A DNA stretch of 64,000 nt from Dipteris shenzhenensis (lineage: Eukaryota > Polypodiophyta > Polypodiopsida > Gleicheniales), in the NCBI GenBank assembly GCA_047967505.1, contig CM106538.1. One strand, given 5' to 3'. Positions 1-11,089 of the stretch are shown here, piece by piece (the first letter of the stretch is position 1; each line of letters opens with the position of its first letter). The position numbers and the translations under genes are program-made. Under the pieces are notes generated by a model. The model was not told the DNA's origin. It searched no databases and worked only from the letters and a program-made list of their open reading frames with translations.

Positions 1-358
1 GTTTCTGTTTGTTCACTTCAGGGTCATCGGAGTCGAGCTTTCCTCGTGAAATTCGTAGATCATTGCTAAGGATCCGAAAATCAGCGATTCGGTACTCCAT
101 ACGCCGAATTTTGTTGTCAATCTGTCTCCAATCGGGGTGGAGCCCCATACGAAAGTAAAGAAGAGTCGTAAGATGAGGAGGAGGGTGGACGAAAGAGAGG
201 GAAGCGAGGAGGGGATCGAACTGGAAAGGGCGTTTGAGGAGGTGCAAATGGCGACGGAGGGAGGGGAAGCGGTGAAAGCTGGAGGCAAAGGGGGTAGCAG
301 AAAACAGGGAACCGGAGGCTTTGGAAACAGTTTCCATGGCAATGCTAGGCTAGGCTAG
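1..358 (+). other. Unassigned GC-richer stretch with an open frame
   Basis: A plus-strand frame is open from about position 59 to the stop near 358, giving roughly 98 codons, with a Lys/Arg-rich middle followed by an acidic and Gly-rich part. The opposite strand is also open over most of the stretch, which is common in GC-rich DNA and weakens the coding case. Base composition is richer in CpG than the following 2.5 kb, so this could be the edge of an exon or of a gene 5' region lying outside the window. I do not recognise the product and see no domain. Confidence 0.2.
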
Positions 359-2904
359 CAGGGAGTTCCCCGCTGCCTCACTACCATGCGCAGGCTAAGA
401 TTGCCTATAGATGGCTCTACACACCTGACCTAGCAAGATTGCTTGCCCGCCCACATCCAGCCCACCGGTGGCCCAGATGCATCCGATGTACCCCACCGCC
501 TCTCGTCCACTTTTTTTGGCCTGCCCATCCCATGGGAAGGTTCAAGGCTGGGTTGAGACCATGGAGACACAAAATGGTTCGTCCATGGACTTGTCCATTA
601 AAGGAAAAGTTGTCCAGCCCACCCCCCACCCAAGCCCCGCCCTTGAGAAAAATGTGTTGTTTTGCCCCTCTGTCCGCCTGTTGTGAATACCACACGATCG
701 TGGTCCATCCGCGCTCCTTTACCGTCACTTGGTCTAAACCCAACCTAAGTGAACACTCGGGGATTTCTATTATGTATGAGGATTGTGCCGATCGTGCAAG
801 GAGTAGTGGCTTCATTAAAGGTGAATTATTTTGTCTTGAGGTGGAGTTAATGAGGGTGTAAAGTTTCGCCTCTCCTCGTTCTTTGGGGAAGCTTTCTCCG
901 CCTCTCTTCGTTGCGTGGGTTCTGCTCAAGTTCCTTCACTACGTTGTACTCCATGGGTTGTGCTGAGATTTTTGGGAAGCCTCACGGTAATTGCGTGTGG
1001 CCTTTTCAATGGCGTGAGTTTCTACACAATTGTGTTGATGAGCTTGTGGTGCGTTTTGAGTGCATTTGTTATAGAGGTGATGAGTCTACTGTGTTGGTTG
1101 CATGTCAGGTCTATGGTGGAGCTGGATTATTAGAAGAGAATAGCTTGATCAGTGGAGTTTTGTTTAGGTCTGTTAATCTAGCTCGGTTAAGAGAATAGCT
1201 TGGATCAGTGGAGCTTTGTTTGCATCATCATTGGAATAGCTTGGAATAGTTTGCATCACTAGAGCTGTGTGGTTGCATTGACAGGTATTAGTTGAATAGC
1301 TTGGATGAGCCTACTTTCGAGTCTCTTGTGTTGCTTACATGTTGGTTTGATGTTCAACATTGATTAGCAAACTTAAAATTGATTAGTACATGAATAGCGT
1401 GCATTGGAATAGCTTGGAGGAGTTTGGTCTTTCATCTGAGTTTGCTGTGTTGATATTGTGGTGAAGATCAATTAGCAAAGCTTTATTCTTCTATGGTTGG
1501 CTTGGATTGAAGGAAAATTTGTCATTTGATCATGTGCATGCTTCATTGAGGGTTTGGGCAATTCACTTTGTGCTACTTTTTGCGCTGGTGTGTAGTCTTC
1601 AATGGTTGCCTTCAATTCAAGGAGGGCAGGAGATATCACTAGGATAGGTTGCACTGAGGCAAACAATATTCTTCAAGTCTACTATTTCATTCTACTCTGC
1701 TGCATTGGTTGCATGTTGGCTTTGTGGTCGAGATGGATTAGGAGAGCTCTCTTGTTCCATCATTGGCTTAGACTGATGGAAGGATTCTTCATGGAGTGGG
1801 CTTCATGGAGTTGATTCAACGATTTGCTTCTTGATGCTTCTACATTGTTGGGTTCACTTCGATGGTTGACGAAAAAGCTCATTCTTTGAATACGGCCAGG
1901 TACTCTTGCTTCTTTTCACAATTTCGACGATTAATAGGTATTGCTTCTATGTTGGTGGGTTCTTGTGGATGGATGGCTTCGATTGAAGAAAAGATGGATG
2001 CTTCACATGCTTGCTTAATGGTTTGATGGATTCAGTCAAATTTGCAGTTCGTCTTTTGCATCCACCTAGGTGCTATTGCCTCTTTTATGGTTATGTTGGG
2101 CTAAGCGAAACTTTAAGAAGTCCAATCATCTAGCTTTTCAAGGAGAAGACATTACTTGATTTTCTTAGGAGTTGAAGCTTTTCGCTTCTCACCTTTACCA
2201 CCGATGCAATTCTTCTAGCTACATCAATCGAATCCCTCTGCCTATTCATCTAGCTTGGTCAGTCGAAATGATTGTGCTCTACATGTTGTTTCTAGTCAAT
2301 TTCGTGTGTCCTAGGAATCTCCTTGCTATGTGGATTCATCGCACCAAGTTTGTCTAGTAAAGCATGTATCGTTGTCTTCTATTGTGTTGTCCAGCTAAGA
2401 CTTTTCCATGTGCTTAGCTCTCCTATGGTGCTATATGTGAAGGCTTGTCAATCATTTTATTCTATACTTGGTTTTTCTGCTAGAGGAAAGTCTTAGATTG
2501 CACAAACCAATTCTTTTCACAGCTTCTCGATTGCTATGGATCTCATTCGATGTTATGGTCTTTGTTGTGTGAAAAGAACACCCGCTTCTCCCGCCAATGT
2601 CAGTCGTTTGTTTGGTTGCTTTGTGTATTCTTTGTCAGAACAATTGTATCGGGTTGGTGCTAGGCTTTGCATTTTCTCTTGATGAAAGTTTCATTGCCAA
2701 CCCTATGTCTTGAATATCTAAATATTGGTTGCAAGTGCATTCCACGGCTTTGAGTGGGGTTGTTGTGTTCTTGAACTATCAGTCTCAGCATGTGCAAGTA
2801 GCTTATATTAGTTTGTTGAAGACTTTCTTTGCCTTCACATAATATGTGTATCTTTATTGTGATAAAGCTTTTTGAAAGCTTGCTCCTATTCATGCACTAT
2901 GAAA
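359..2904. other. Intergenic DNA; degenerate repeats at 1080-1480
   Basis: No coding region is supported. Between about 1080 and 1480 the phrase GAATAGCTTGGA recurs at least five times (near 1138, 1192, 1233, 1294 and 1410), together with variants of GTTGCATGT and GATTAGCAA, so this is a decayed internally repetitive sequence. From 1480 to 2904 the same style of sequence continues without a clear period. Position 2904 is the insertion point of element E1. Confidence 0.45.
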
Positions 2905-3256
2905 TGTTGAGATATCGAGCTCCACTCGCGATATGCCAGGGTGACTGTTGTGCATTTATGTCACCGACTTGTTAGCTGGAGATGCGGTTGGTACACCGCC
3001 CACGAATAATAGCTGGATGACAGCTATCCTTATCTATACTAGTTCGTGGCTCAGTTAGTATGCCACCTTAGTTAGTTGAGTTTGGTTTGAGACCCACATA
3101 TAGGGTTCTTCTATTTCTTTGTACTAGAGTTCTTTTGGCTTACACAACTAAGAAGAGGAAAACTGTTTTCAGCCTCCACCTTTGTGTGTACTCCCCCATT
3201 GTGCATGTGAGAAAGCCGCAAGTGAGACTCCTTCCCTCTCTCCCACTATCTTCACA
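2905..3256 (+). repeat. E1 5' LTR
   Basis: 352-bp LTR with TG...CA ends. It is directly followed by the primer site TGGTATCAGAGC at 3257. Its left neighbour TGAAA is the target duplication. It differs from the 3' LTR at four places (three transitions and one transversion). Confidence 0.95.
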
Positions 3257-3268
3257 TGGTATCAGAGC
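3257..3268 (+). promoter_or_regulatory. E1 primer binding site (initiator-Met tRNA)
   Basis: TGGTATCAGAGC abuts the 5' LTR with no gap. It is the usual plant copia site complementary to the 3' end of initiator methionine tRNA, used to prime minus-strand DNA synthesis. The leader from here to gag (3269-3800) has no supported gene. Confidence 0.92.
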
Positions 3269-3800
3269 CTTGTTCGTGGTAAGGAGCTCAAGAAAGCAAG
3301 CCAAGTTCGTGGTGTCCTGGTAAGAGGACCAGTGTTGCTTTCCTATTTCGAGTTTGGGAGCAAATCTCTGCAGGTAGCACAGCCAAAAGTGCAAGAGTGC
3401 ACTGTCTCAGATTGAGATGCCCTTCGCGGTGTGGCGAGAGCGCAGTATATGCTGCGGGAAAGGGCAAAGCCCTTGGTGACGTTATTTTTCTGATTCGAGG
3501 TCATTTTGGGGCCCGTTTTGGAGACAGAAGTTCTCTGCAGGCACTCAGAAAAAGGCCATGTTTTTGCTGTGCGACCACTCTTCTGCGGGTCGGTGAAAAG
3601 TTGCCGCAGAAATTGCATCGTATGCCTGTGTGCAGAGATATTGGGAGTTGCAGATTCATGCCTGTTGCCTGTTGATGCAAAATCGTCACTAGGAAGTGAC
3701 TGTGTGGTGAAATACCACTTTCGTCAGTTTTGCAGATCTGCCCGTGTGAGGCAAAAAGCTGTGTTTTTTGCAGTGACATAATATTTTGCAGTGTTCTGTA

Positions 3801-4481
3801 ATGGCATCTGATTCTCTTTCACAGATTGTCACTGAAAAGCTTGACAAGAACAACTTCCAGGCATGGAAGTTTAGAATGACGAATTTCTTGATGGGAAAAG
3901 GCTATTGGGAATTCATTACAGGAAATGAAGAAGAACCTGTTCTTCCTAATGTTCCCAGTCAACAGGAAATGCAGGCATTTAAAGGATGGCATGAGATAGC
4001 CAGGAAAGTTATGTACTGGCTGTCTATCAGTATTTCGGACTCCATGATTGTGCATATTCAGGATGCAAATACGCCAAAGGAGGCATGGGATACTTTGGCA
4101 AAAATGTACAGCACAAATACGCAAGCCAGGAAAACGCAACTCAAACAGGAGTTGCACAATGTGCAAAGAGAAAATTTGAGCATAAATGATTACCACATGA
4201 AAGTGAAGAAAATTGCAGATGCACTTGCTTCCATTGGGTCGCCAGTGGATGATGACGATTTGGTCTCTGTGACCTTGAATGGTCTAGGAAAGGATTATGC
4301 ACAGTTCCGGACATCCATTGCCGTCCGTGAAAAATTTCCTGATTTTGAGGAGTTGATTGCTCTTCTAATTTCTGAAGAGCAAAGAAATGGGGGTGCATCT
4401 TCTTCAGCAGGAACTTCAAAAGAAACTGTCTTCTACTCAAATGCTGGCAGAGGTAGAGGCAGAGGTAGAGGAGGCCGATAG
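3801..4481 (+). CDS. E1 Gag (copia capsid protein), 226 aa
   Basis: Copia-type Gag that packages element RNA into virus-like particles. I start it at ATG 3801, where the matching E7 copy also has its first Gag-like Met; the frame is open 15 bases further upstream. The N-terminal half carries the family signature KLDKNNFQAWKFRM and GKGYWEF, followed by a UBN2-like helical region with LNGLGKDY and FPDFEELIALL. The C-terminus is an Arg/Gly repeat (GRGRGRGGR) that stops at TAG 4479-4481. The zinc knuckle lies after this stop in the -1 frame, so Gag and the rest of the polyprotein are not continuous. E7 shares the same stop. Confidence 0.85.
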   Translation: MASDSLSQIVTEKLDKNNFQAWKFRMTNFLMGKGYWEFITGNEEEPVLPNVPSQQEMQAFKGWHEIARKVMYWLSISISDSMIVHIQDANTPKEAWDTLAKMYSTNTQARKTQLKQELHNVQRENLSINDYHMKVKKIADALASIGSPVDDDDLVSVTLNGLGKDYAQFRTSIAVREKFPDFEELIALLISEEQRNGGASSSAGTSKETVFYSNAGRGRGRGRGGR

Positions 4482-6007
4482 GCCGTGGTAGAAATCAGAA
4501 TATGCAGCAAACGCAAGAAAACCAGTCCTATGCAGGAGGACGTGGTAACTCTAGAGGCAGGGGGAGTCAAAGAGGCCGTGGTGGATGGCAGAGAGGCCAA
4601 AATGCAAACAGCAATATTGAATGCTACTATTGTGGCAAAATGGGTCATATGGCTAAGGACTGCTATAAAAAGCAGAATGACATTATGAATGGAAAATTGC
4701 AGCAAGGCAATTATGCATCCTCTAGTAGACAGGGTGATGACAGAAATGAGCATTTGTTTATGGTGCAGCATATGACAAATTCTGTAACAAGTGCAGAAGA
4801 AAGCAATGATGTGTGGTATGTTGACTCGGGTGCGTTAAACCACATGACAGGTCACGCTGAATGGATGCAGGATGCAAGCAAAATGGAAAAACCAGGATTT
4901 GTGGAGACTGGTGATGATATTGCACATCCTATTGTGCAGATTGGCAAAATTCCTTTGTCTATGCAAGATGGGAAAAAGAAATACTTGTCTGATGTATTTC
5001 ATGTCCCGAACATCACCAAGGTTTCTGTTGGTCAAATGGTTGAGCAGGGCTTGCAGGTTAGATTTAATCCTCATGGATGCTTTGTTGAGGATATGAAAAA
5101 TAACGGTCACTTGATAGCAAAAGGAAAGAAGAAGGGCAGGATGTTTACGTTGGATGCAGACATGCCTGAATTGAGTGCAGCAATGTTTGCACATGGGACC
5201 GGTGTAGTTGCAGATATTGATATCTGGCACAAACGCATTGGTCATGTTAATATACAGCGACTTAAATCAATGCAAGCCCAAAATATTGTTGCAGGATTGC
5301 CAAAATTCAAGGTTGCAGAAATGCACAAGGTTTGTGAAGCCTGTCAATTTGGGAAACAGGCAAGGAAACCTTTTCCTAGGCATGTTCAAGAGAGTAAAAA
5401 GCCATTGGAATTAATCCACTCTGATGTGTGGACTACAAAAGCTGCATCTATTGGAGGCTGTCACTATTTTGTCACATTTATTGATGACTTCAGCAGAAAA
5501 CTGTGGGTGTATTTTATGAAAAAGAAAAGTGAAGTGTTTGGGCACTTCAAAGCTTTCAAAGCTATGGTTGAAAAAGAAACAGGCCTGCAAATAAAATGCC
5601 TAAGGTCAGATGGAGGGGGAGAGTACCTCTCAAATGAGTTTGCAAGGTTCTTGCAGGAGCATGGTATAAAGCAGCGATATTCATGCAGTCATACCCCACA
5701 GCAAAATGGAATTGCAGAAAGAAAAAACAGGCATATTGGAGAGGTATCTTGGGCTATGCTAAATGAAAAAGATCTACCAGATTATTATTGGGCTGAAGCA
5801 GTTGCTACAGCAGTCTATATAATGAACAGGACTCCCACTGCAACAATACATGACATGACGCCAGAGGAGATGTATACTGGTAGGAAACCAGATATTTCTC
5901 ATTTGAAGATTTTTGGTTGCATTGCCTATGTCCATGTGCCAGATGAGTTGAGGTCCAAGTTGGATCCAAAAGCTGAGAACTGCGTCTTTATTGGTTATTC
6001 TGTGTAA
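4481..6007 (+). pseudogene. E1 zinc knuckle, protease and integrase region
   Basis: The frame opens in the -1 frame at the Gag stop and its first Met is at 4502. In order it shows a CCHC knuckle (CYYCGKMGHMAKDC, about 4623-4664), a retropepsin site (WYVDSGALNHMTG, about 4816), the pre-integrase HHCC finger (WHKRIGHVN ... CEACQFGK, about 5225-5355), and the integrase core with all three acidic residues: D in HSDVW, D in LRSDGGGEY, and E in QNGIAERK. A two-codon gap relative to E7 removes Asn-Leu near 5020. The frame ends at TAA 6005-6007, followed by TAG, in the middle of GYSV..KGYR, so translation would not reach the reverse transcriptase. The nick and join steps of integration depend on this domain. 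Confidence 0.85.
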
Positions 6008-7187
6008 TAGAAAGGGTATAGATGCTATAACCCTTCTACACGTAAGTTCACAGTGAGCAGAGATGTTGTTTTTGATGAGATGAGCAGCTGGTATAAACCA
6101 GTAAATGTGATGATTGATGTAGATGCACAGAATGGTAATGCTGCACAGAATGCACAGCAGCAATCACAAAATATCAGTGGACTTGGAGTGTCCTCTACCA
6201 GTGGTTCACATACTTCGCCATGGACAGGCAGATTGAGATCAGGAGAATCCCCTAAAAGCAATGCAGAGAGTGGTACGCAGGTATCATGAAAAGGAAAAGA
6301 GAAGGTAGATCAGCCCATGTATGATGTGAATGCAGGTCACTCTTGTGTGGATGGTGAATCCAGTGGCTCAGAACAGAGCATTGATGATGAGTTGGGTATT
6401 CCTTCTATTGTTACACCTGGAGTAAGGAAGACCAGGGATGTTTTGAGAGCACCTGGAAGTGAGCCTATTTTGCGCAGGTCTACCAGGGTTAGGTATCCTG
6501 TGGATAGGCTGAAATATGATGGATTTACAGCCATTCACTATGCCTATATGGTCAAAGTGATACAAGAACCAGAACCCACTTCTTTTGAGCAAGCCATGGG
6601 AAATGAAAAATGGGAGAAAGCCATGGATGAAGAAATGGATGCCTTGGATGCTAATGCTACATGGGAATTGGTGCCTTTGCCTAAAGGCAAGAATGCAATT
6701 GGTTGTAAGTGGGTTTATAAGATCAAGCACAATGCAGATGGTTCTGTGAATAGATACAAGGCAAGATTAGTTGTCAAGGGGTATGCACAGACATATGGCA
6801 TTGATTATGAAGAAACTTTCAGCCCGGTTGCAAGGATGGCAACCGTAAGAGCAGCCATTGCTATGGCTGCATCAAAGGGATGGTCTTTACATCAGATGCA
6901 TGTAAAGAATCCCTTCTTGCATGGTGATTTGCAAGAAGAGGTCTTTATGGAGCAGCCAGCAGGTTATGTTCATGCTATTCATCCCGAGTTTGTTTGCAGG
7001 TTGAAGAAAGCCTTGTATGGCTTGAAGCAAGCACCTAGAGCATGGTCTGATAAGATAGGACAGTATCTTGTCACTATTGGCTTTCAGATTTCCAAGGCAG
7101 ATTTCTCACTCTATGTGAGAAAAACAGAGAAAGGGATTATGCTGCTGGTCATTTATGTTGATGATTTGATCATCACTTGATCATCAC
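6008..7187 (+). pseudogene. E1 reverse transcriptase, N-terminal and catalytic part
   Basis: After the double stop the same reading resumes (KGYR.YNPSTRK), meets a TGA at 6287-6289 where E7 has CGA, and then is open from 6290 to 7180. It shows the copia RT entry ([21 protein letters not shown]), [24 protein letters not shown], the YGLKQAPRAW box, and the YVDDL active site at about 7156-7170. The motif A aspartate is changed: codon 6899-6901 is CAT, giving MHVKNPF instead of MDVKNAF as in E7. An 11-bp tandem duplication (7166-7176 and 7177-7187) right after YVDDLI shifts the frame. The enzyme cannot be active. Confidence 0.85.
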
Positions 7188-8154
7188 AGGTAATAGTGAT
7201 GAAGATATCCTTCATGTGAAAATGCTATTGAGGCAGAAGTTTGAGATGAAGGATTTGGGAGAGCTGCGTTATTTCTTGGGCATTGAGGTGATTAGATCAC
7301 CAAGTGGGATACAGCTCTTGCAGAGGCAGTATGGATTGGACATGCTGTCCAAATATGGGATGACAGGCTGTAAGCCTATTTCAGTTCCTTTGGAGCAGAA
7401 TGTGAAGCTGAGTGCAGATGCAGGTGAGCTTCTAGAGGACCCTACTATGTACAAACGCATAGTAGGAAGTTTGATTTACATGACTATTACCAAGCCAGAT
7501 TTGAGCTATGCTGTTGGGTTGGTAAGTCAGTTTATGCAGGCTCCAAGGAAACCACATTTGGATGCGGCTAGACGCATACTCAGGTATGTGAAGTCCACAT
7601 TGCAGTATGGACTATTTTATGAGGCTGGGGTTCAGATACAGTTGCATGGATACACTAATGCTGATTGGGCTGGTAGCATTTCAGATAGACGATCTACCAG
7701 TGGATATGTGTTCTCTTTTGGGAGTGCTGCAGTCACTTGGAGCAGCAAGAAACAGCCTACAGTTGCCTTGTCGAGCACAGAGGCTGAGTACATTGCTGCA
7801 TGTGAGGTAGCTTGGTTCCATAAGCTACTTTATGATATGCATCAGTCTACAGATGGGCCGATTGTCATTTATTGTGACAACATGAGCAGTATACATTTGG
7901 CAAAGAACCCAGTCTTTCATGCTAGAACAAAGCACATTGAGGTGCATTATCACTATGTGCGGGAGAAGGTTTTACTAGGTCTTATTGATCTAGTTTATGT
8001 CAGCATAGAGGATCAGGTAGCTGACATATTCACGAAAGCATTGGGCGCAGAGAAGCTGCGCAAGCTCAGAGACCTGCTTGGTGTGCAGGATTTGGGATTG
8101 AGCTCGAGGGGGAGTGTTGAGATATCAAGCTCCACTCGCGATATGCCAGGGTGA
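7177..8154 (+). pseudogene. E1 reverse transcriptase C-terminus and RNase H
   Basis: Open frame downstream of the 11-bp duplication. It continues RT (MKDLGELRYFLGIEV, LIYMTITKPDLSYAVG) into copia RNase H (ADWAGSISDRRSTSGY, SSTEAEYIAA, YCDNMSSIHLAKN, RTKHIEVHYHYVRE, DQVADIFTKAL). RNase H degrades the RNA strand during reverse transcription. The ORF itself is undamaged but is cut off from the upstream part by the frameshift. It ends inside the start of the 3' LTR. Confidence 0.87.
8100..8114 (+). promoter_or_regulatory. E1 polypurine tract
   Basis: GAGCTCGAGGGGGAG lies directly before the 3' LTR. Such tracts resist RNase H and prime plus-strand synthesis. Confidence 0.85.
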
Positions 8155-8466
8155 CTGTTGTGCATTTATGTCACCGACTTGTTAGCTGGAGATGCGGTTG
8201 GTACACCGCCCACGAATAATAGCTGGATGACAGCTATCCTTATCTACACTAGTTCGTGGCTCAGTTAGTATGCCACCTTAGTTAGTTGAGTTTGGTTTGA
8301 GACCCACATATAGGGTTCTTCTATTTCTTTGTACTAGAGTTCTTTTGGCTTACACAACCAAGAAGAGGAAAACTGTTTTCAGCCTCCACCTTTGTGTGTA
8401 CTCCCCCATTGTGCATGTGAGAAAGGCGCAAGTGAGACTCCTTCCCTCTCTCCCACTATCTTCACA
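8115..8466 (+). repeat. E1 3' LTR
   Basis: 352 bp, TG...CA, followed by TGAAA (8467-8471), which matches the five bases before the 5' LTR. Confidence 0.95.
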
Positions 8467-9799
8467 TGAAATACATTACAAGATCTGAGTCTCTTTTCTA
8501 CCAAATTTTTTCTAGCTTCTGGATTCGTAGATTATGAATTACCCTTTGTGTGGACTACATCTTGGACACCCTTTGTACAAATCTTTTTTTGAGTGTGTCA
8601 TAGCAGTTAAACTTCTTCGTACATTTCTTATCTTCATCCATGATTATGCTCTCACTTTTCAGGGAAGCATGACATCCAACGTTGCAATTGAATTTTGTCC
8701 ATGAAACATCTATCTCATGAAAATTTTGTCTTCAAGAGACTTGAATCCATTGCAAAATAATTTCAATTTCTTTCAATACTTTCCTTGTGATACAAACATA
8801 TTCTTAGCTCTTGCATCCTTCCTTAATCATGAAATTTCCATAGAGAACTTGAAGTACATGGCCTTTTCAAGCATGGTTGAAGCAGTAAAGTTTAGCCAAT
8901 AAGATCTCATGCTTCTTTACTGTTGCTTCTTCAAATAGAATGAAGCAACTTCTGAAGAAGTAGTCATAAGATGAAAAACTTCTACATTGCTACAAACCAC
9001 TTTAAACTTCCAAAGAAGTAGTCATAAGACAAAAAACTTCTACATTACTACAAACACTTCAAACTTGAGAATGTTAATTCATCACATCTCCTATGTTGTC
9101 ACAAAATATGATGAGTTGGATGTTGTCGGTCCTAACCTACAAAAACCTTTAGAGAGTGCACTCTATAACCTATAATGCAAACACTAGTGCATACAAAGAT
9201 GATTATAGTGCTTGAGATGCTCAATGCCACCTTCTTTATATCCCCAGGCACAAATAATGATCATAGTCATTAAAAGCATGCATGATGGCTTCTAGAGGAA
9301 GGAATGAATGCATTGCAAAATGATTTCCATTTCTTTCAACCATTCTCTTCCAATACAAACATATTATTAGCTCTTGCATCCTTCCTCAATCATGAAATTT
9401 CTATGGACAAAGACTTGAACTGCATGGCCATTTCAAGCATAGTTGACGTAGTAAAGTTGAGACAACATGATTTCATGCTCCTTTGTCATTGCTTCTTCAA
9501 AGAGAACCAGGTTACTTTTGAAGAGGTAGCCATAAGATATAAAACTACATTGCTACAATCAACTTTGAGCTAAGAAAGTTACTTCATCACATCTCCCATG
9601 TTGTAGAAAATTTGATAAATTGGACCTTGTCATTAGTGACCTACAAGAACCTTCAAAGAGGACACATTATATTATAATGCAAACACCAGTGTGACTCATG
9701 AAAATATGATTATAGTGCTCATTCCCAAGCATAGATAGAGTGACGGCTTCTAGAGGAGAAAGAACTAATAAGCGACTTGATAGAAATTTATACCAACCT
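8467..9799. repeat. Imperfect ~590-bp tandem duplication
   Basis: Two diverged copies lie in the same direction at about 8717-9260 and 9304-9760. Shared landmarks include TTGCAAAAT.ATTTC, ATACAAACATATT, GCTCTTGCATCCTTCCT.AATCATGAAATTTC and CATCACATCTCC.ATGTTGT. Copy 1 contains a further internal duplication of about 55 bp (AAGTAGTCATAAGA...TTCTACATT near 8958 and 9017). The aligned frames keep a similar conceptual peptide (LALASFLNHEIS in both), hinting at an old coding sequence, but both copies have stops and I recognise no family. Confidence 0.6.
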
Positions 9800-10438
9800 T
9801 CCTTAATAGATAATTATTAAAGAGTTCAAAAGACTCCCCCCCAGAACAAACAAATGAAGAGTCCAAAAGACTCTACCCCAGAACAAACAAACAAATTCAA
9901 GAAAAAGTATATAGACTACACAAGCAACAAAAGAAGTTGGGGGCTGCGTCAAGTATATGTGGCCAACATGGAATGACTGCTTGAAATATCTCACCCAAGA
10001 AATTGAAATACTCGGCACACATTCAAATCCATGCTCTTCATGCAACAATTTAATTTTCAACAAACAACTACAAAAACTAAATCAAACCTGCCTTTGTGCT
10101 CTTGATGCTGCACTTAATTCTGCACATTGGAACCTTGTTCTACAAACAAGTTACTTATTTGCAGGGCCACAAAAAAGGGAATTGGCCATGTAGAGCTGGC
10201 TTCCCAAAGCCACGCTTGTGGAAAACTTGCATTTAATTAATACTTGACAAAGACCCAAAATTTTGTCAGCCAGACTATGAAGCATTAGCAAGAGAAATCA
10301 TTAACTATCTACATGATCTCCAATATGATGCAACTATTTCCTTTGATGAATGGTTATATTGCTACAGACAATGGAAGAAAATTATGTTGAAGCACTCAAG
10401 TATTCAACCACAAAAATGTTGGTCCTAATGAAAAGATA
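9800..10438. other. AT-rich intergenic DNA leading into Helitron-like relic
   Basis: No gene is supported. A 78-codon plus-strand frame (9957-10193) lies in the orientation of the Helitron-like relic that follows and could be its decayed upstream part, but I see no diagnostic motif in it. Confidence 0.3.
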
Positions 10439-10800
10439 TACAAAAGACATCTACGCCAACAACTTCAACCCTAACCTCTCTTGACTATGGGATGCCAACA
10501 TAGACATACAATTCATCTTAAATGCACATGGCACAATAGCCTACTACACTTTCTACATGACAAAGGTCGATAGAACTGCAAGCAAAGCCATGAAAGAAGT
10601 GTTTGATTATTGCCAAAAAAAAAACCTTAGCATATTTGAATGTTTGCAAAAGCTTGAGAACACAATGATAAATACATAGAATTGAGCTCGCAACAACAAA
10701 CTGCTTACATAAGATTGCGTGCTATATCTAAATTCAAACACTGTAATGACACTATCTTGCTTGGCCGATGCTAAACAATTTCAAGGGTTGAATTCTAAAA
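10439..10800 (+). pseudogene. Decayed Helitron-like Rep/helicase fragment
   Basis: Reading through stops in one main plus-strand frame gives the block FNPNLS.LWDANIDIQF, then IAYYTFYMTKVDRTASKAM, and then a helical stretch ending in TLSCLADAKQFQ. This resembles the plant Helitron helicase-like N domain, where the pattern YNP.L...W.AN.DIQ...N....Y...Y..K is typical. Helitrons move by rolling-circle replication. Only about 120 residues are visible, there are several stops, and no CTRR-type or TC...CTRR ends were identified, so this is a relic. The assignment rests on motif recognition and would need a profile search. Confidence 0.5.
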
Positions 10801-11089
10801 GGCCTCATTGCATATTTAAATCAAACGTAGGTCTCATTATTGAGAAGCCTATTTGTGAAAACTATGGAGCTTATGGTCATAAAATTGTCTTGTCCCATTT
10901 CCCACAGATAAGGCCAACCTATGATACAATGGATTGGGATTATTGTGACAAACATAGATAGGCCAAATTTCAATAGCAAAAGTACACTTAATTTGGATGA
11001 TTAAGATGAGACTACCATATAATATTACTATATTACTCGGTATGATTTGCATATGAGTGGGGGGATTGTATAAAGTAATGGCGGGTTAT

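Larger units (their letters stand above)
2905..8466 (+). mobile_element. E1: complete Ty1/copia LTR retrotransposon (family A)
   Basis: Two 352-bp direct repeats (2905-3256 and 8115-8466) start TGTTGAGATATC and end CTTCACA. They enclose an initiator-Met tRNA primer site, gag, protease, integrase, reverse transcriptase and RNase H in copia order, and a polypurine tract. The 5-bp target duplication TGAAA (2900-2904 and 8467-8471) is perfect. The LTRs differ at about 4 of 352 sites (1.1%), so this is one of the youngest insertions here. The body is nevertheless broken by stops at 4479, 6005-6010 and 6287, by an 11-bp duplication at 7177, and by loss of a reverse transcriptase catalytic Asp. It was probably copied in trans or decayed soon after insertion. 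E7 at the window end is a close relative. Confidence 0.96.

Noticed and set aside
137-358. A confident gene at the window start
   Set aside because: Frame open on both strands in GC-rich DNA, start codon uncertain, no recognised domain; kept only as an unassigned feature.
3140-3779. Several 80-90 codon frames in the family A LTR and leader
   Set aside because: They overlap on both strands, recur in E7 with indels that shift them, and carry no domain.
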